DNA of 64,000 bases, from NCBI RefSeq assembly GCF_024297065.1, contig NZ_CP101114.1:1888501-1952500 (forward strand), written 5' to 3'. Each line of letters begins with the position of its first letter. The first letter of the stretch is position 1. The translations under genes were made by a program, and so were the position numbers. The notes beneath the pieces were generated by a model, which made no database searches, was not told the origin of the DNA, and saw nothing but the letters and a program-made list of their open reading frames with translations. Of the stretch, positions 49,372-58,868 are shown one piece after another. The DNA comes from Bartonella harrusi (GTDB lineage: Bacteria > Pseudomonadota > Alphaproteobacteria > Rhizobiales > Rhizobiaceae).

Positions 49372-50031
49372 GTGATTCATTTTGAAAATGTTGGTTTGCG
49401 CTATGGAATGGGCCCTGAGGTCCTTCGTGATATCAGCTTTCATATTCCTCCTGGATCCTTCCAATTTCTCACTGGTGCTTCTGGAGCAGGAAAGACATCG
49501 TTGATGCGCCTGATGTTTTTGGCGCTTAAACCAACGCGCGGTCATATTGATCTGTTTGGCAACGATACAGCATTACTCAAACGACAAGAACTTCCAGCAC
49601 TCCGGCAACGTATCGGTGTTGTCTTTCAAGACTTTCGTCTGCTTGATCACATGACAACTTATGAAAATGTCTCTTTACCTTTACGCATTAAAGGACAAGA
49701 AGAAGCAACCTATCGCAGTGAAGTAGAAGATCTTCTTTGTTGGGTAGGACTTGGAGATCATATTCATGTTTTACCCCCCGTTCTTTCTGGTGGAGAAAAA
49801 CAAAGGGTAGCAATTGCCCGTGCACTTATTGATCAACCTGAAATTCTTTTAGCGGATGAACCAACAGGAAATGTTGATCCCCCTTTAGCAAAGCGTCTGC
49901 TCCGCTTGTTTATTGAATTAAATCGTTTTGGAACAGCTGTCATCATTGCCACGCATGATATTGCATTGATGGAACAGGTTGCGGCACGGCGCATGCTTCT
50001 CCATAATGGACGGATGACAATTCATGAATAA
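49372..50031 (+). CDS. ftsE: Cell division ATP-binding protein FtsE
   Basis: The ATPase of the FtsEX complex, which controls peptidoglycan hydrolases at the septum. The 219 residues have Walker A TGASGAGKTSL, Q-loop VFQDFRLLDH, signature LSGGEKQRVAIARAL, Walker B ILLADEPTGNVD and the ATHD switch histidine. The start is a GTG (MIHFENVGLRYG); no strong RBS is seen. Its end overlaps ftsX by eight bases. Confidence 0.95.
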   Translation: MIHFENVGLRYGMGPEVLRDISFHIPPGSFQFLTGASGAGKTSLMRLMFLALKPTRGHIDLFGNDTALLKRQELPALRQRIGVVFQDFRLLDHMTTYENVSLPLRIKGQEEATYRSEVEDLLCWVGLGDHIHVLPPVLSGGEKQRVAIARALIDQPEILLADEPTGNVDPPLAKRLLRLFIELNRFGTAVIIATHDIALMEQVAARRMLLHNGRMTIHE

Positions 50032-50977
50032 ATTTTTCCCCCTTTTTACAAGTGGTCAAAAAAACAGCACGGCGATTATTCCAAGTAGCAATATTTCTGG
50101 GCAAGCACTGGTTGCAGTCATTGCTATTATGACATTTCTCTCTAGCCTCACATTGATTGGTGTTGATCTTGTGCAACGTGCCGCTCATAGCTGGAGCAAT
50201 CAAATTAGCTATGAAGCAACCATTCAAATACGTCCCATTGAAAATATGAACATCGAAACAGCCCTTCATGATGCGGTTAAACTGGTAAAAACATTTCATG
50301 GTGTGCAAGATGCCACCATTGTTGACAAAACAGCGACGGAAAAACTGCTTGAACCATGGCTTGGCACAGGTTTAAGCTTCAATGAACTGCCTCTTCCCCG
50401 CCTTATTATCGTAACATTAAACGAAAAAGAAGAAATTGACTTTCGTGCCATAAGTCACGCCATCAAAACTCAAATTCCAGGAGGCCAATTTGATGACCAT
50501 CGTGTTTGGGTGGATCGTTTGACAACAATGGCGCATACAACTGTTTTTATTGGTTTTGCAATTTTAATATTGGTTTTAGGTTCATTGATCCTCACGGTTA
50601 TTTTTGCCGCACGCAATGCCTTAGCGGAGAATGCGCATATTATTAATGTCTTATACTTTCTCGGAACTGAAACCGTTTTCATTGCACGACAATTTGATTG
50701 GCATTTTTTTAAAACCGCCTTGCGCGGTGCGTTCTATGGTGGTACCATAAGCGCATTGCTGTTTGCTGCTTTTAGCTTTTGGACAAATTATAACATAGGG
50801 AGAGTAGAAGCTAGTCAAGTCACTGCTTTGTTTGGGCATCTTTCCATCAGTTCCATTCCTTATGGAAAAATCATCGGTCTTATTTTTTTCGTTTCTTTTC
50901 TTACTGTTTTTACAAACCGCATGACTATTTTAGCACAACTGAAAAAAATTGATCAATGCGAAAATGGCTTGTTTTAA
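50024..50977 (+). CDS. ftsX: Cell division protein FtsX
   Basis: The four-helix membrane partner of FtsE. The 317 residues have an N-terminal cytoplasmic part, helix 1 (ALVAVIAIMTFLSSLTLIGV), a periplasmic domain (about residues 60-170) and three C-terminal helices (FIGFAILILVLGSLILTVIF, then ALLFAAFSFW and IIGLIFFVSFLTVF). It overlaps ftsE, so translation is coupled. The sequence is divergent, as is usual for FtsX. Confidence 0.92.
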   Translation: MNKFFPLFTSGQKNSTAIIPSSNISGQALVAVIAIMTFLSSLTLIGVDLVQRAAHSWSNQISYEATIQIRPIENMNIETALHDAVKLVKTFHGVQDATIVDKTATEKLLEPWLGTGLSFNELPLPRLIIVTLNEKEEIDFRAISHAIKTQIPGGQFDDHRVWVDRLTTMAHTTVFIGFAILILVLGSLILTVIFAARNALAENAHIINVLYFLGTETVFIARQFDWHFFKTALRGAFYGGTISALLFAAFSFWTNYNIGRVEASQVTALFGHLSISSIPYGKIIGLIFFVSFLTVFTNRMTILAQLKKIDQCENGLF

Positions 50978-50981
50978 TTTT

Positions 50982-51656
50982 ATGACCCACAACGCATATA
51001 ATTCTCAGTCACCGATGCCAGACAATCAAAAGCATTCCCTAAAAAAGCACACCAGAGGCACTCTAAGCTCTCTGCGCTGTTTGTTTTGCTATGTGCCACC
51101 AACCGTATTTTCTCTTTTAATAATCACTCTGCTCTTTTGTGTTGGTTTCGTTATTTTTTCTGAAAAAACCGAACGGCTTCAACCACCTAATCCATTGCCG
51201 AAAGCGGATGCACTCATCGTTTTCACTGGGGGGAAAGACCGAATAAAGACAGGATTGGAACTCTTACAGCAAGGGCTTGGTTCGCGGCTTTTAATCAGTG
51301 GAGTCAACGCCTCAACCAATCTGAAAAATTTTATGCACAGCACGCATATTACCCCGCAGCTTTTCAGCTGTTGTGTTGACATTGGTCATAAAGCGATGAA
51401 CACAACAGGAAATGCTGAAGAAAGTGCAGCTTGGATCAAAAAACACCATTACCAAACAGTTTATATTGTCACCCATGATTACCACATGTGGCGCTCTTTG
51501 CGTGAGCTTAAACATTTAATGCCTGAAATCAATTTTATTGCCTATCCTGTTAAAAAGAACGACAAGGGAAACACAATAGAACAGATCAAACACCTACGCA
51601 TTCTTATATTTCAATACATCAAAACAATTGAGGTCTACATAAGAACCGCATTTTAA
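50982..51656 (+). CDS. YdcF/ElyC family (DUF218) membrane protein
   Basis: A 224-residue protein with one N-terminal membrane helix (VFSLLIITLLFCVGFVIF) and a DUF218 domain: ADALIVFTGGKDRIKTGLEL, GSRLLISGVN, NTTGNAEESAAW and IVTHDYHMWRSLRELKHLMP. Related proteins affect envelope and peptidoglycan precursor balance; this one's role is unknown. It follows ftsX, as in rhizobia. I chose the ATG at 50982 just after the ftsX stop; a TTG at 50949 would overlap it. Confidence 0.85.
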   Translation: MTHNAYNSQSPMPDNQKHSLKKHTRGTLSSLRCLFCYVPPTVFSLLIITLLFCVGFVIFSEKTERLQPPNPLPKADALIVFTGGKDRIKTGLELLQQGLGSRLLISGVNASTNLKNFMHSTHITPQLFSCCVDIGHKAMNTTGNAEESAAWIKKHHYQTVYIVTHDYHMWRSLRELKHLMPEINFIAYPVKKNDKGNTIEQIKHLRILIFQYIKTIEVYIRTAF

Positions 51657-51724
51657 TCTTTACCCTTCTCGTATTATAAAAATTTACACCAAGCAGCATC
51701 AGTATTTGCCAACTCAAACGTTAC

Positions 51725-51880
51725 AAAGGCCCTCAAACACATTCCTAAAAGGCTTTTTACACCCTTCTTCCCTATCCACAAACCACCCAGCTTGTAAGAT
51801 AAAAGCCCTCTCAAACACATTTCTAAAAGGCTTTTTATACCCTTCTTCCCTATCCACAAACCATCTAGCTTGTAATTATG
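51725..51880. repeat. Two tandem 78-bp repeats
   Basis: Two consecutive units share AAACACAT, CTAAAAGGCTTTTTA, CCCTTCTTCCCTATCCACAA and AGCTTGTAA with a spacing of 78 bases (26 codons). The minus-strand frame at 51674-51883 therefore encodes two 26-residue repeats (YKLDGLWIGKKGIKSLLEMC and YKLGGLWIGKKGVKSLLGMC). Whether it is translated is unknown. No start signal stands out. Confidence 0.85.
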
Positions 51881-52007
51881 CAAAGGGATAGTTTTGCCTC
51901 ATTACTATGGGAATTGACTTTCTCGACATCCTAAAAGATAAAGATTCTTAACTACCTTTAGTTTTTCAACAATCCAACTTCTTGTCTCATAGGGTCCACT
52001 TACTAGC

Positions 52008-52430
52008 AAGATATTGATTTATAACAATAAATTATCGTTTTGCCTGTTGAATAAAACCCCTGAAAATGGTAAGATCCTCTCATTTTGAATCCTCTTATTT
52101 TGAAAGAATAAAAACCATGTTCCTGCGCGTCATAAACAGAGCTGTCGTGTGGATAAAAAACTCTAAAAAAGAGGAAAAATGCCTCTTATGAATCATCTAA
52201 AGACCGAAGACTGTCGCAACATTGGCGGCCGGTAAAGAGTATGATGGCGCCGGCTTATACCTTCATAAGCATAAAGATGGGGGTGCTTAATGGCTTTATC
52301 GATATACCATCCACGAGCGCTATCGTAAAATGGGCTTGGGTGCTTTAAAACATGTCTTAAAAAAAGCCCGTGAATATGCAACACGATGGCGTTCTGTTTT
52401 ACACCCACGCACTGCAAATTACTCTATAAA
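52008..52430 (+). mobile_element. Integrase 5'-segment remnant, copy G
   Basis: It begins with ATATTGATTTATAACAATAA, carries the CCCCTGAAAATGGTAAGAT region and GTGTGGATAAAAAACTC, then encodes the decayed start through HKHKDGGA and MGLGALKHVLKKAREYATRW-like parts with several breaks. It forms the left flank of the type ISP remnant. Confidence 0.8.
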
Positions 52431-52566
52431 ACACGACAAGCAATCCATGCCTTAAAGAATTCACCACACATGCTAAAAACACCCCATGTAGAAGTCTGTA
52501 CACAAACTTGATATTACCAGCTCTACAACAATAGTGCTTTATCACCACATCTCAAAAGACACTGTT

Positions 52567-53505
52567 TTACAATACAACGGATAAGTTAACATTTTCAGTG
52601 TCTCTTATTTCTAATTTCGGTAGACTGCGAACAATCTTCATTGTTTCTAAGCTGACAGTAATAACCCGTTGAAACAACTCCAACGGATAAGCAGGATTAC
52701 CCATCGTTTCAACAGCATAGCGGTTAGCATCATTGATAAGACCACTCGCTTTATCAGTTTTGACAACCTGCCGTCCCATCACCCATTCAAGAGCTGGCCT
52801 ACCATTCACCACATAATCATAAGCTTCAAGAGGGATATTTGTCATTGTGATATTACTGTTGTAAATAACAGTGGATTTATCTTTTTCCCTACTATTTCTA
52901 GCAAATTTCATTTCTGTGACATAGTAAAATTTTTCAGGATGAGGAATATCTGTAAGTTTTGGATCACCATCTTTAAAGGTAACAGGATAAGGTTCAACCT
53001 CTTCATAATTCATATGCATGTCACCAAGCTTTCGCCCTGCTGTCACAAAAGCCCAAAAATCCTCTACGCTTTTAACGATTGGAATCCGCAGCAACTGTTT
53101 AGCCAAATTATGCGCATAACGCGCACGATAATCTTCTGAATGCAAGATCCCGTAAACATAATAAAACAAATCATCCTTTGTTATCATTTCACGAGGATAA
53201 GCCGCTTTAAAATGTGCCAACCCTTCATCCGTAATGGCATCACGACGTTGCAAGCCAACTTTTTTGCTTTCTTTTGCAAAATTTGCAAACAAATGAGCCT
53301 GCTCCTCCTGTTTATCTTCTAAAGGCTCAGTATCTTCATAAACATACCGTGGAAAACATTGCCCCTTCTCCATTGCATCCAAGTTGAGCAAATACTTAGC
53401 CATCAAAACAGAAAAATCACTGCTTGCTCCAACTCCTGTTACTTGTATCACGCTATTTTCAACCACTTTTCCCAGAGGGAATATACGCGGCATTTGATAC
53501 ACCAT
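52567..53505 (-). CDS. C-terminal remnant of a type ISP restriction-modification enzyme
   Basis: 312 residues match the C-terminal target-recognition part of single-chain type ISP restriction-modification proteins, as recalled from the family: DDLFYYVYGILHSEDYRARY, AHNLAKQLLRIPIV, FWAFVTAGRKLGDMHMNYEE, NITMTNIPLEAYDYVVNGRP and ALEWVMGRQVVKTDKASGLI. Complete enzymes have about 1500-1600 residues with nuclease, helicase and methyltransferase domains; none of these is present here. The frame remains open, so a truncated protein could be made, but it cannot cut or methylate. It lies between integrase remnants G and H. Confidence 0.8.
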   Translation of the reverse strand: MVYQMPRIFPLGKVVENSVIQVTGVGASSDFSVLMAKYLLNLDAMEKGQCFPRYVYEDTEPLEDKQEEQAHLFANFAKESKKVGLQRRDAITDEGLAHFKAAYPREMITKDDLFYYVYGILHSEDYRARYAHNLAKQLLRIPIVKSVEDFWAFVTAGRKLGDMHMNYEEVEPYPVTFKDGDPKLTDIPHPEKFYYVTEMKFARNSREKDKSTVIYNSNITMTNIPLEAYDYVVNGRPALEWVMGRQVVKTDKASGLINDANRYAVETMGNPAYPLELFQRVITVSLETMKIVRSLPKLEIRDTENVNLSVVL

Positions 53506-53524
53506 TTCATTAAATTTGTCTCTT

Positions 53525-53770
53525 AAATGAGAGCCTCAAACATTGTAAGATTCTTTCATTTCAAACCTCCTCATCTTGAATCAAATCAAATCACGTGCCT
53601 ACTTAACACAAACAGCACTGATGTATGGGTAAAAACGAGCAAGAAAAGGATAAAATCCCTCTTATAAAGCATCTTAATGCAAAACTGTCGCAACACTATT
53701 GTGAGCTGGCAAATATGATGATGGTGCAGGGACTTACACCTTCATAAGCGTAAAGATAGTACAAAATGAT
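53525..53770 (+). mobile_element. Integrase 5'-segment remnant, copy H
   Basis: It carries the CCTCAAACATTGTAAGATTC part of the shared upstream region and the start region (AAAGCATCTTAATGCAAAAC, CTTCATAAGCGTAAAGATAG), more decayed than the others. It lacks the leading TATTGATTTATAA block. It is the right flank of the type ISP remnant. Confidence 0.7.
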
Positions 53771-54319
53771 TGCTTATGAATATTTTAACATTCTACTGTC
53801 ATGGAACCAATGGATTACGACAAAAACCCTTAAAGTTTCATTTTTTATCACGTTGGTTACAATCAGATCTGATGAATGCGCTTGAAAAAGCCAAAACGCA
53901 GTATCTCAATGATGTTGCATAAAAAACCTTCTCACATAAGGATAGACAAAGCTTTTTCAAATTATCACGAATTGAAGAGTACAAAATCCATCCTGTGACG
54001 CAGCGTCTAAAGAGGAGAAAAATGCATCATTCTAGAAATGCTCAGGGCATCACAAAATTAACTATTGTAAAAAAATTCAACACTCATGTTTTCGCTTCAC
54101 ATGCTTTTTTTAGTATTTATGTATTGCAGCGCCTAATCATTGCAAAGGTTTCCTTGAGAGCTCCATTAGCAATGTAGTAGCAATTTCGGTATTTCAGCAT
54201 AGAGCAAGTAAAACATATCAATAGAGCACACCGCGAACGCAAGCATCACAAACTCTCATTGAAATATCCTAATATAGGGATATCATGTTAGGTAACAACG
54301 ACTAAATCATGGAGAATTG
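53771..54319. other. Stretch with short open frames only
   Basis: A 48-codon frame at 53776-53922 (KFHFLSRWLQSDLMNALEKA near its end) looks protein-like but is not recognised and may be the tail of a lost gene. Another at 53995-54177 has GAGGAGAAA inside but no family. I call neither a gene. Confidence 0.4.
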
Positions 54320-54708
54320 ATGCGTAATATCCCTCCTTATCCTGTTACCCCAAACCTACAGTTGGTATACGTATCAAACGTAGAATATTCTACTGCTTTT
54401 TACAAATTCATCTTTAAGAAAGAGCCTGTATTCGTCTCGCCACGCCATGTTGCATTTTCTTCTTCAGGTGACACACTCTTTGCTCTCTGGTCTGGTGGGA
54501 TGCACCTGAGAAAAATATGCCTCGTTTTTCAGAAATCGGCATTATGTTGCCTGATGGGGAGAACGTAGATAAGCTATATGCAAAATGGCAAGAGCAAACC
54601 ACCATTGAAATAAATGTCTTGAAGGAACCATATACTGACATATTTGGACGTACCTTCCTAATCAAAGATCCCGACAGTCATATTGTTCGTGTTTGTCCAT
54701 TGGATTAA
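54320..54708 (+). pseudogene. VOC (glyoxalase/bleomycin-resistance fold) protein, frameshifted
   Basis: The first frame (PVTPNLQLVYVSNVEYSTAF, YKFIFKKEPVFVSPRHVAFS) and a second frame from about 54517 (RFSEIGIMLPDGENVDKLYA, KWQEQTTIEINVLKEPYTDI, FGRTFLIKDPDSHIVRVCP) together form one VOC domain of about 130 residues. The frame changes near 54500-54515. GGAG precedes the ATG. The intact protein would bind metal or a small ligand; VOC proteins of this size include drug-binding resistance proteins, but the ligand is unknown. A single-base sequencing error would also explain the break. Confidence 0.8.
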
Positions 54709-54929
54709 AAAGCCTTAAACCAGATCTTTAATCGCCTAAACTCTATTTGTCTGTTTTCAAAACCTATAAAGCTATGCACGCAAGAGGCTTACTTACGACG
54801 CGTAGCTTATCCGTTTAGTCCTATATGAAAATTCTCTACACCTTTAACAATCAGTATTGAGCCGCACAAAATGCTGTTTTCGCTGCAGGGCATTGTAATA
54901 AAAAAGCGTTTATAGATTGAGCAATATCA

Positions 54930-55320
54930 TAAAGAGCTCATAAAAAGCGGCTTATTCTTGGGAACAATGGAGCTGGTAAATCAACTTTTCTAGAGATTCT
55001 TGCGGAGTTTATTGTTCTTATGCGAGCATACTTTATAAAGCCCCGCAAATTTGCTGGAAATTACTTGCACAAGATATAAGCTTTTCAAATCTTCAAGCAA
55101 CACTACACTTTCTATATGAGCAGAATACCAATGACAGCGTGCCCTTGTTTACTAAATTCTTGGTTTTTATTATTGCCCAGCCATCGCATATGCTGCTTTT
55201 AGATGAGCCAACCAATCACCTGTCATTAAATTTTGTTGAGAAACAAGAAGATACTTTCCAGCTTAACGGCGACAATTATTATTACTTTGCATGATCGCTG
55301 GTTGCAGTGTCAATGGCAAA
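54930..55320 (+). pseudogene. ABC-type ATPase relic (ABC-F-like)
   Basis: Two ATPase motifs survive in broken frames: Walker A in LFLGNNGAGKSTFLEILAEF (about 54950-55010) and Walker B in HMLLLDEPTNHLSLNFVEK (about 55185-55240), followed by ITLHDRWL, a degraded switch region. DEPTNHL is typical of ABC-F proteins. Spacing between motifs is much shorter than in a complete domain, so internal deletions have occurred. It is not similar enough to uup in the window to be a copy of it. Confidence 0.75.
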
Positions 55321-55330
55321 GTAAAAACTT

Positions 55331-55646
55331 AAAATATCTCATAAAGATTTTTAAATACAAATTTCACTCTGCTCTGCCTGCTTTTTTGAAATGAGAATCG
55401 TGAAATCAACGGACAGTTTATTTTATAGAAGCTAAAATAGAATACAAATTTACTTATGATCCGTTATGCTTATAAAACTTCATCCTTTCATGTATAGACA
55501 TAAAACACACGCCCCTTAACGCATAAAGGATTTTCTAAAAAAGAGCAGCAAAGAATGCGCAACTTTTTCACCCATATTTCGCTTCATAAATGCTTCATGT
55601 TCATGCAAGCCAAAAGCATAACAACATACACGACAATTGATCATGC
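55331..55646. other. Non-coding stretch before macB
   Basis: About 315 A+T-rich bases downstream of macB. No gene and no clear terminator hairpin are seen. Confidence 0.4.
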
Positions 55647-57644
55647 TTAATCACGCGAGAGAGCAACAACAGGATCAAGGCGTGAAGCTTGCCGTGCTGG
55701 TGAAAAACCAAAACAGATCCCTATGAGGGTTGAAAAAGTCAGAGACAAAATGACGGAATCAATCGTATAAAGCAAGTGGATAGGCGCTTTAAGCAGAACA
55801 AACAAACCACCGATAGAAAGTCCAAACAAGATTCCCAAACCGCCACCAATGACACAAACCAAAATTGCTTCAATTAAAAATTGCTGTAAAATATCACCCT
55901 GACGCGCGCCCACAGCCATACGCACCCCAATTTCATTGATTCGTTCAGAAACGGTGACCAGCATAATATTCATCACCCCAATCCCCCCCACGATCAGCGA
56001 GATAGCAGCAATTGAAGACACTAAAAGTGTTAAAATATGCGTGCTTTCCATGATACGTTCACGAAAGAACTCTGAACTTCGAATGAAAAAATCCTCTCCA
56101 CCGTGCCGCATCGTGAGAAAACGCTTAACCATAGCCTCTGCCAAATGTGAATCAACATCATCAGCAATCTTAACAGTAATGGCACGTACCTGTGTTGTTC
56201 CAAGAAAACGCGTTTGCACTGTCGTATAGGGCAAATAAACTTGCAACGTATTAGAAGTTTCTCCCATATGTTGTGGTTCTATCACACCAAGAATACGCAC
56301 GGGAACGTTCCCCACATGAACAATTTTTCCAATAGGATCTTCATGACTATGAGGGAAAAGCACAGCAAGTGCTTCTTTTTCGATCACAAGATCAACAGCG
56401 CGCTCATGCACACTCTTTTGATCAAACAATCTCCCTTGAACAGCTTTGAATCCTTGTGTCTGGAAATATTGTTCTCCTACCCCAACAATCACAGCATTGG
56501 CTTTAACGCCACCAACACGTATAGTAGAACTTGTTGAAAGTTGCGGTGTTACACCAAAAACATAGGGCAAATGAGAGAGCGCCTCTGCATCGGCTTCCAC
56601 CAAGCTTGTTATTTTCTCTGCTTGTGGATCAGAGAGACTTTTTCCAGGTAAAATTGTCAATGTATTAGAACCTAAACTTTTAAAATTTTCCAGAATTTTC
56701 TCTCGCGTACCATTTCCCAAAGCCACCATAGCAATAATGGCACCAATACCGATAATCACCCCAAGCATTGTTAAAAAAGTTCGCATTCGATGTGCATTCA
56801 TTGCCAACAAAGCCATAACAAATGCTTCACGAAACCGTTCGAAAAAAGAACGAAGAAAACCAAGCTGTTGTTTCCCTTCGAACTTTTCCCCCTCATATTG
56901 ACTAGCAGCTTTTGTTTTTTTCCCCGCAGCTTTTGTTTTTGCACCCTTTGACACACGATCAGCAATAATTTCCCCATCACTAATTTCGATAATACGTTCA
57001 GCTCTTTCAGCCACGTGCATATCATGCGTTACAATAATAATGGTGCGTCCTTCTTGATGCAGTTCATCCAAAATACGCAACACTTCCTCACCACTGTGTT
57101 TATCTAATGCGCCGGTTGGTTCATCAGCAAGAATAACCTCTGCGTTATTCATCAAGGCACGAGCGATAGAAACCCGTTGCTGCTGCCCCCCTGAGAGCTG
57201 ATTTGGACGATGATTAATCCGGTCCCCCATACCCAAACGTGTTAAAAGATCTTGTGCACGTTGTTTTCTTGTTGCGACAGGGTGCCCGGCATAAATAGCT
57301 GGAATTTCAACATTTCCCAATGCTGTCAATTCATTGAGCAAATGATAGCGCTGAAAAATGAATCCAAAATGGTTACGCCGCAAAGCCGATAATTCATCAG
57401 CAGAAAGAGTAGCTGTTTCTTTTCCTGAAATCCAATAACGACCAGAGGTTGCTCGATCAAGACACCCTAAGATATTCATCAAAGTGGATTTTCCTGAACC
57501 AGAGGCCCCTACAATCGCTACCATTTCACCACGCTTAATGGTGAGATTAATGTTTTTCAAGACAGTCACGCATGTTTCACCGGCCGGGAATTGACGCACA
57601 ATATCTTCTAAAACAATGACAGCATCTGCTTTCTCTGTTTTCAT
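55647..57644 (-). CDS. macB: MacB-type ABC transporter (ATPase-permease fusion)
   Basis: The inner-membrane engine of a MacAB-TolC-type tripartite exporter. The 665 residues join an N-terminal ATPase (Walker [37 protein letters not shown]) with a first membrane helix ([20 protein letters not shown]), a periplasmic domain and three C-terminal helices. The MacB-specific [20 protein letters not shown] is present. Known MacB pumps export macrolides, lipopeptides or protoporphyrin; the substrate here is unknown. It starts three bases after macA. Confidence 0.95.
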   Translation of the reverse strand: MKTEKADAVIVLEDIVRQFPAGETCVTVLKNINLTIKRGEMVAIVGASGSGKSTLMNILGCLDRATSGRYWISGKETATLSADELSALRRNHFGFIFQRYHLLNELTALGNVEIPAIYAGHPVATRKQRAQDLLTRLGMGDRINHRPNQLSGGQQQRVSIARALMNNAEVILADEPTGALDKHSGEEVLRILDELHQEGRTIIIVTHDMHVAERAERIIEISDGEIIADRVSKGAKTKAAGKKTKAASQYEGEKFEGKQQLGFLRSFFERFREAFVMALLAMNAHRMRTFLTMLGVIIGIGAIIAMVALGNGTREKILENFKSLGSNTLTILPGKSLSDPQAEKITSLVEADAEALSHLPYVFGVTPQLSTSSTIRVGGVKANAVIVGVGEQYFQTQGFKAVQGRLFDQKSVHERAVDLVIEKEALAVLFPHSHEDPIGKIVHVGNVPVRILGVIEPQHMGETSNTLQVYLPYTTVQTRFLGTTQVRAITVKIADDVDSHLAEAMVKRFLTMRHGGEDFFIRSSEFFRERIMESTHILTLLVSSIAAISLIVGGIGVMNIMLVTVSERINEIGVRMAVGARQGDILQQFLIEAILVCVIGGGLGILFGLSIGGLFVLLKAPIHLLYTIDSVILSLTFSTLIGICFGFSPARQASRLDPVVALSRD

Positions 57645-57647
57645 AGC

Positions 57648-58868
57648 TTAAATCTCATCTTCGTTATGTTTATCAAAAGATTCTGGCATTCCACCAACAC
57701 GTGTGCCGGTGATAACCACCTCCCCCTCATTAAGCCCTGAAACCACCTCTGCGACAACCTTGTTATTCAACCCAATTGTTACCTGTTTACTCACCACTTT
57801 GTTTTGCCCCTCAAGAACAGAAACCCATGCTTTATTCTCTTTTGTTTCATCGCGTAAAGCATCACTTGGAACCAACAAAACATTCTGAGCACGCCCTAAG
57901 ATAATATGCACTTGCGCCGTCATATAAGTTCGCAAAAAATTGTCTGCATTATCAACATGGAGAATTCCGTTATAATAGATAGCCGACGATATTAAAGCAC
58001 TAGATCCTGCCATACCAGGATTAATACTCACATCATTACGAATAGCTTCAGGCGCCGGTTCCACCCTTTCTAAAGTTCCCTCATAACGGCGCTGTGAATT
58101 GCCTAAAACTGTAAAATAAAGCGGTTGTCCAGCGTGAACTTTCAGAATATCCGCTTCTGAGATTTGCGCTTTGACCGTCATCTTTGACAAATCACCTAAA
58201 ATAACAATTGTTGGTGCCGACTGAACAGCATTAACATTCTGCCCTTCTTCTACAACTGTTGCTAAAACCGTTCCCGCAGAAGGAGCAGTTATTCGTGTAT
58301 ACCCTAAATTGACCTCAGCACTATCCACATCTATTTTTGCTTGTACAATCTGTTGACGAAGCTGCTCAATTTGCGCCTCACGTATTTTTACTTGTGTTGC
58401 TGCATCATCCAGATTAGCCCGTGAAACTGCATGCGATTCAATCATTTTTTTCTGACGCTCTAAATTTTTCCGTGCCAGAGAAAGATAAGCTTCCTGTTCT
58501 ACCAAATTCGCCTCATAATGCGCGAGTGCTGCTTTTTTTCTTTTAAGATCATTTTCTTGATCTGTCGGATCAATTTCTGCCAAGAGATCTCCCTCTTTGA
58601 CAATACTACCAGGGGAAACGCGCATTGACACCACACGCCCTGTCGCCCGTGCACCAACAGCGACCAATCGATAGGGGCGCACAAGACCCGAAGCCAAAAC
58701 ACTTTCTTCGATATCCCCCCGTTTTACTACCGCAGTCATATAAACAGGTACTGATGTTCCAAAAAAAACAGAACGCAACCATAACAAGATAATAAGCAAT
58801 AGAACCGTTAAAAAGAAGGAAAGTTTTTTATGTTTTTTAATGAAATTTTTTATAAAACTTATTTTCAT
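57648..58868 (-). CDS. macA: MacA-type membrane fusion protein
   Basis: The periplasmic adaptor of the pump. The 406 residues have an N-terminal membrane helix (SFFLTVLLLIILLWLRSVFF), lipoyl halves (RVSPGSIVKEGDLLAEIDPT and GYTRITAPSAGTVLATVVEE), a coiled-coil hairpin between them, and a beta-barrel domain. Its start overlaps the outer-membrane factor gene by four bases (ATGA). Confidence 0.94.
   Translation of the reverse strand: MKISFIKNFIKKHKKLSFFLTVLLLIILLWLRSVFFGTSVPVYMTAVVKRGDIEESVLASGLVRPYRLVAVGARATGRVVSMRVSPGSIVKEGDLLAEIDPTDQENDLKRKKAALAHYEANLVEQEAYLSLARKNLERQKKMIESHAVSRANLDDAATQVKIREAQIEQLRQQIVQAKIDVDSAEVNLGYTRITAPSAGTVLATVVEEGQNVNAVQSAPTIVILGDLSKMTVKAQISEADILKVHAGQPLYFTVLGNSQRRYEGTLERVEPAPEAIRNDVSINPGMAGSSALISSAIYYNGILHVDNADNFLRTYMTAQVHIILGRAQNVLLVPSDALRDETKENKAWVSVLEGQNKVVSKQVTIGLNNKVVAEVVSGLNEGEVVITGTRVGGMPESFDKHNEDEI

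Noticed and set aside
54930..55320. ABC relic as another fragment of uup
   Set aside because: Its motifs (GNNGAGKST, LLLDEPTNHLSLNF) do not match uup at the DNA level, so it comes from a different ABC-F gene.
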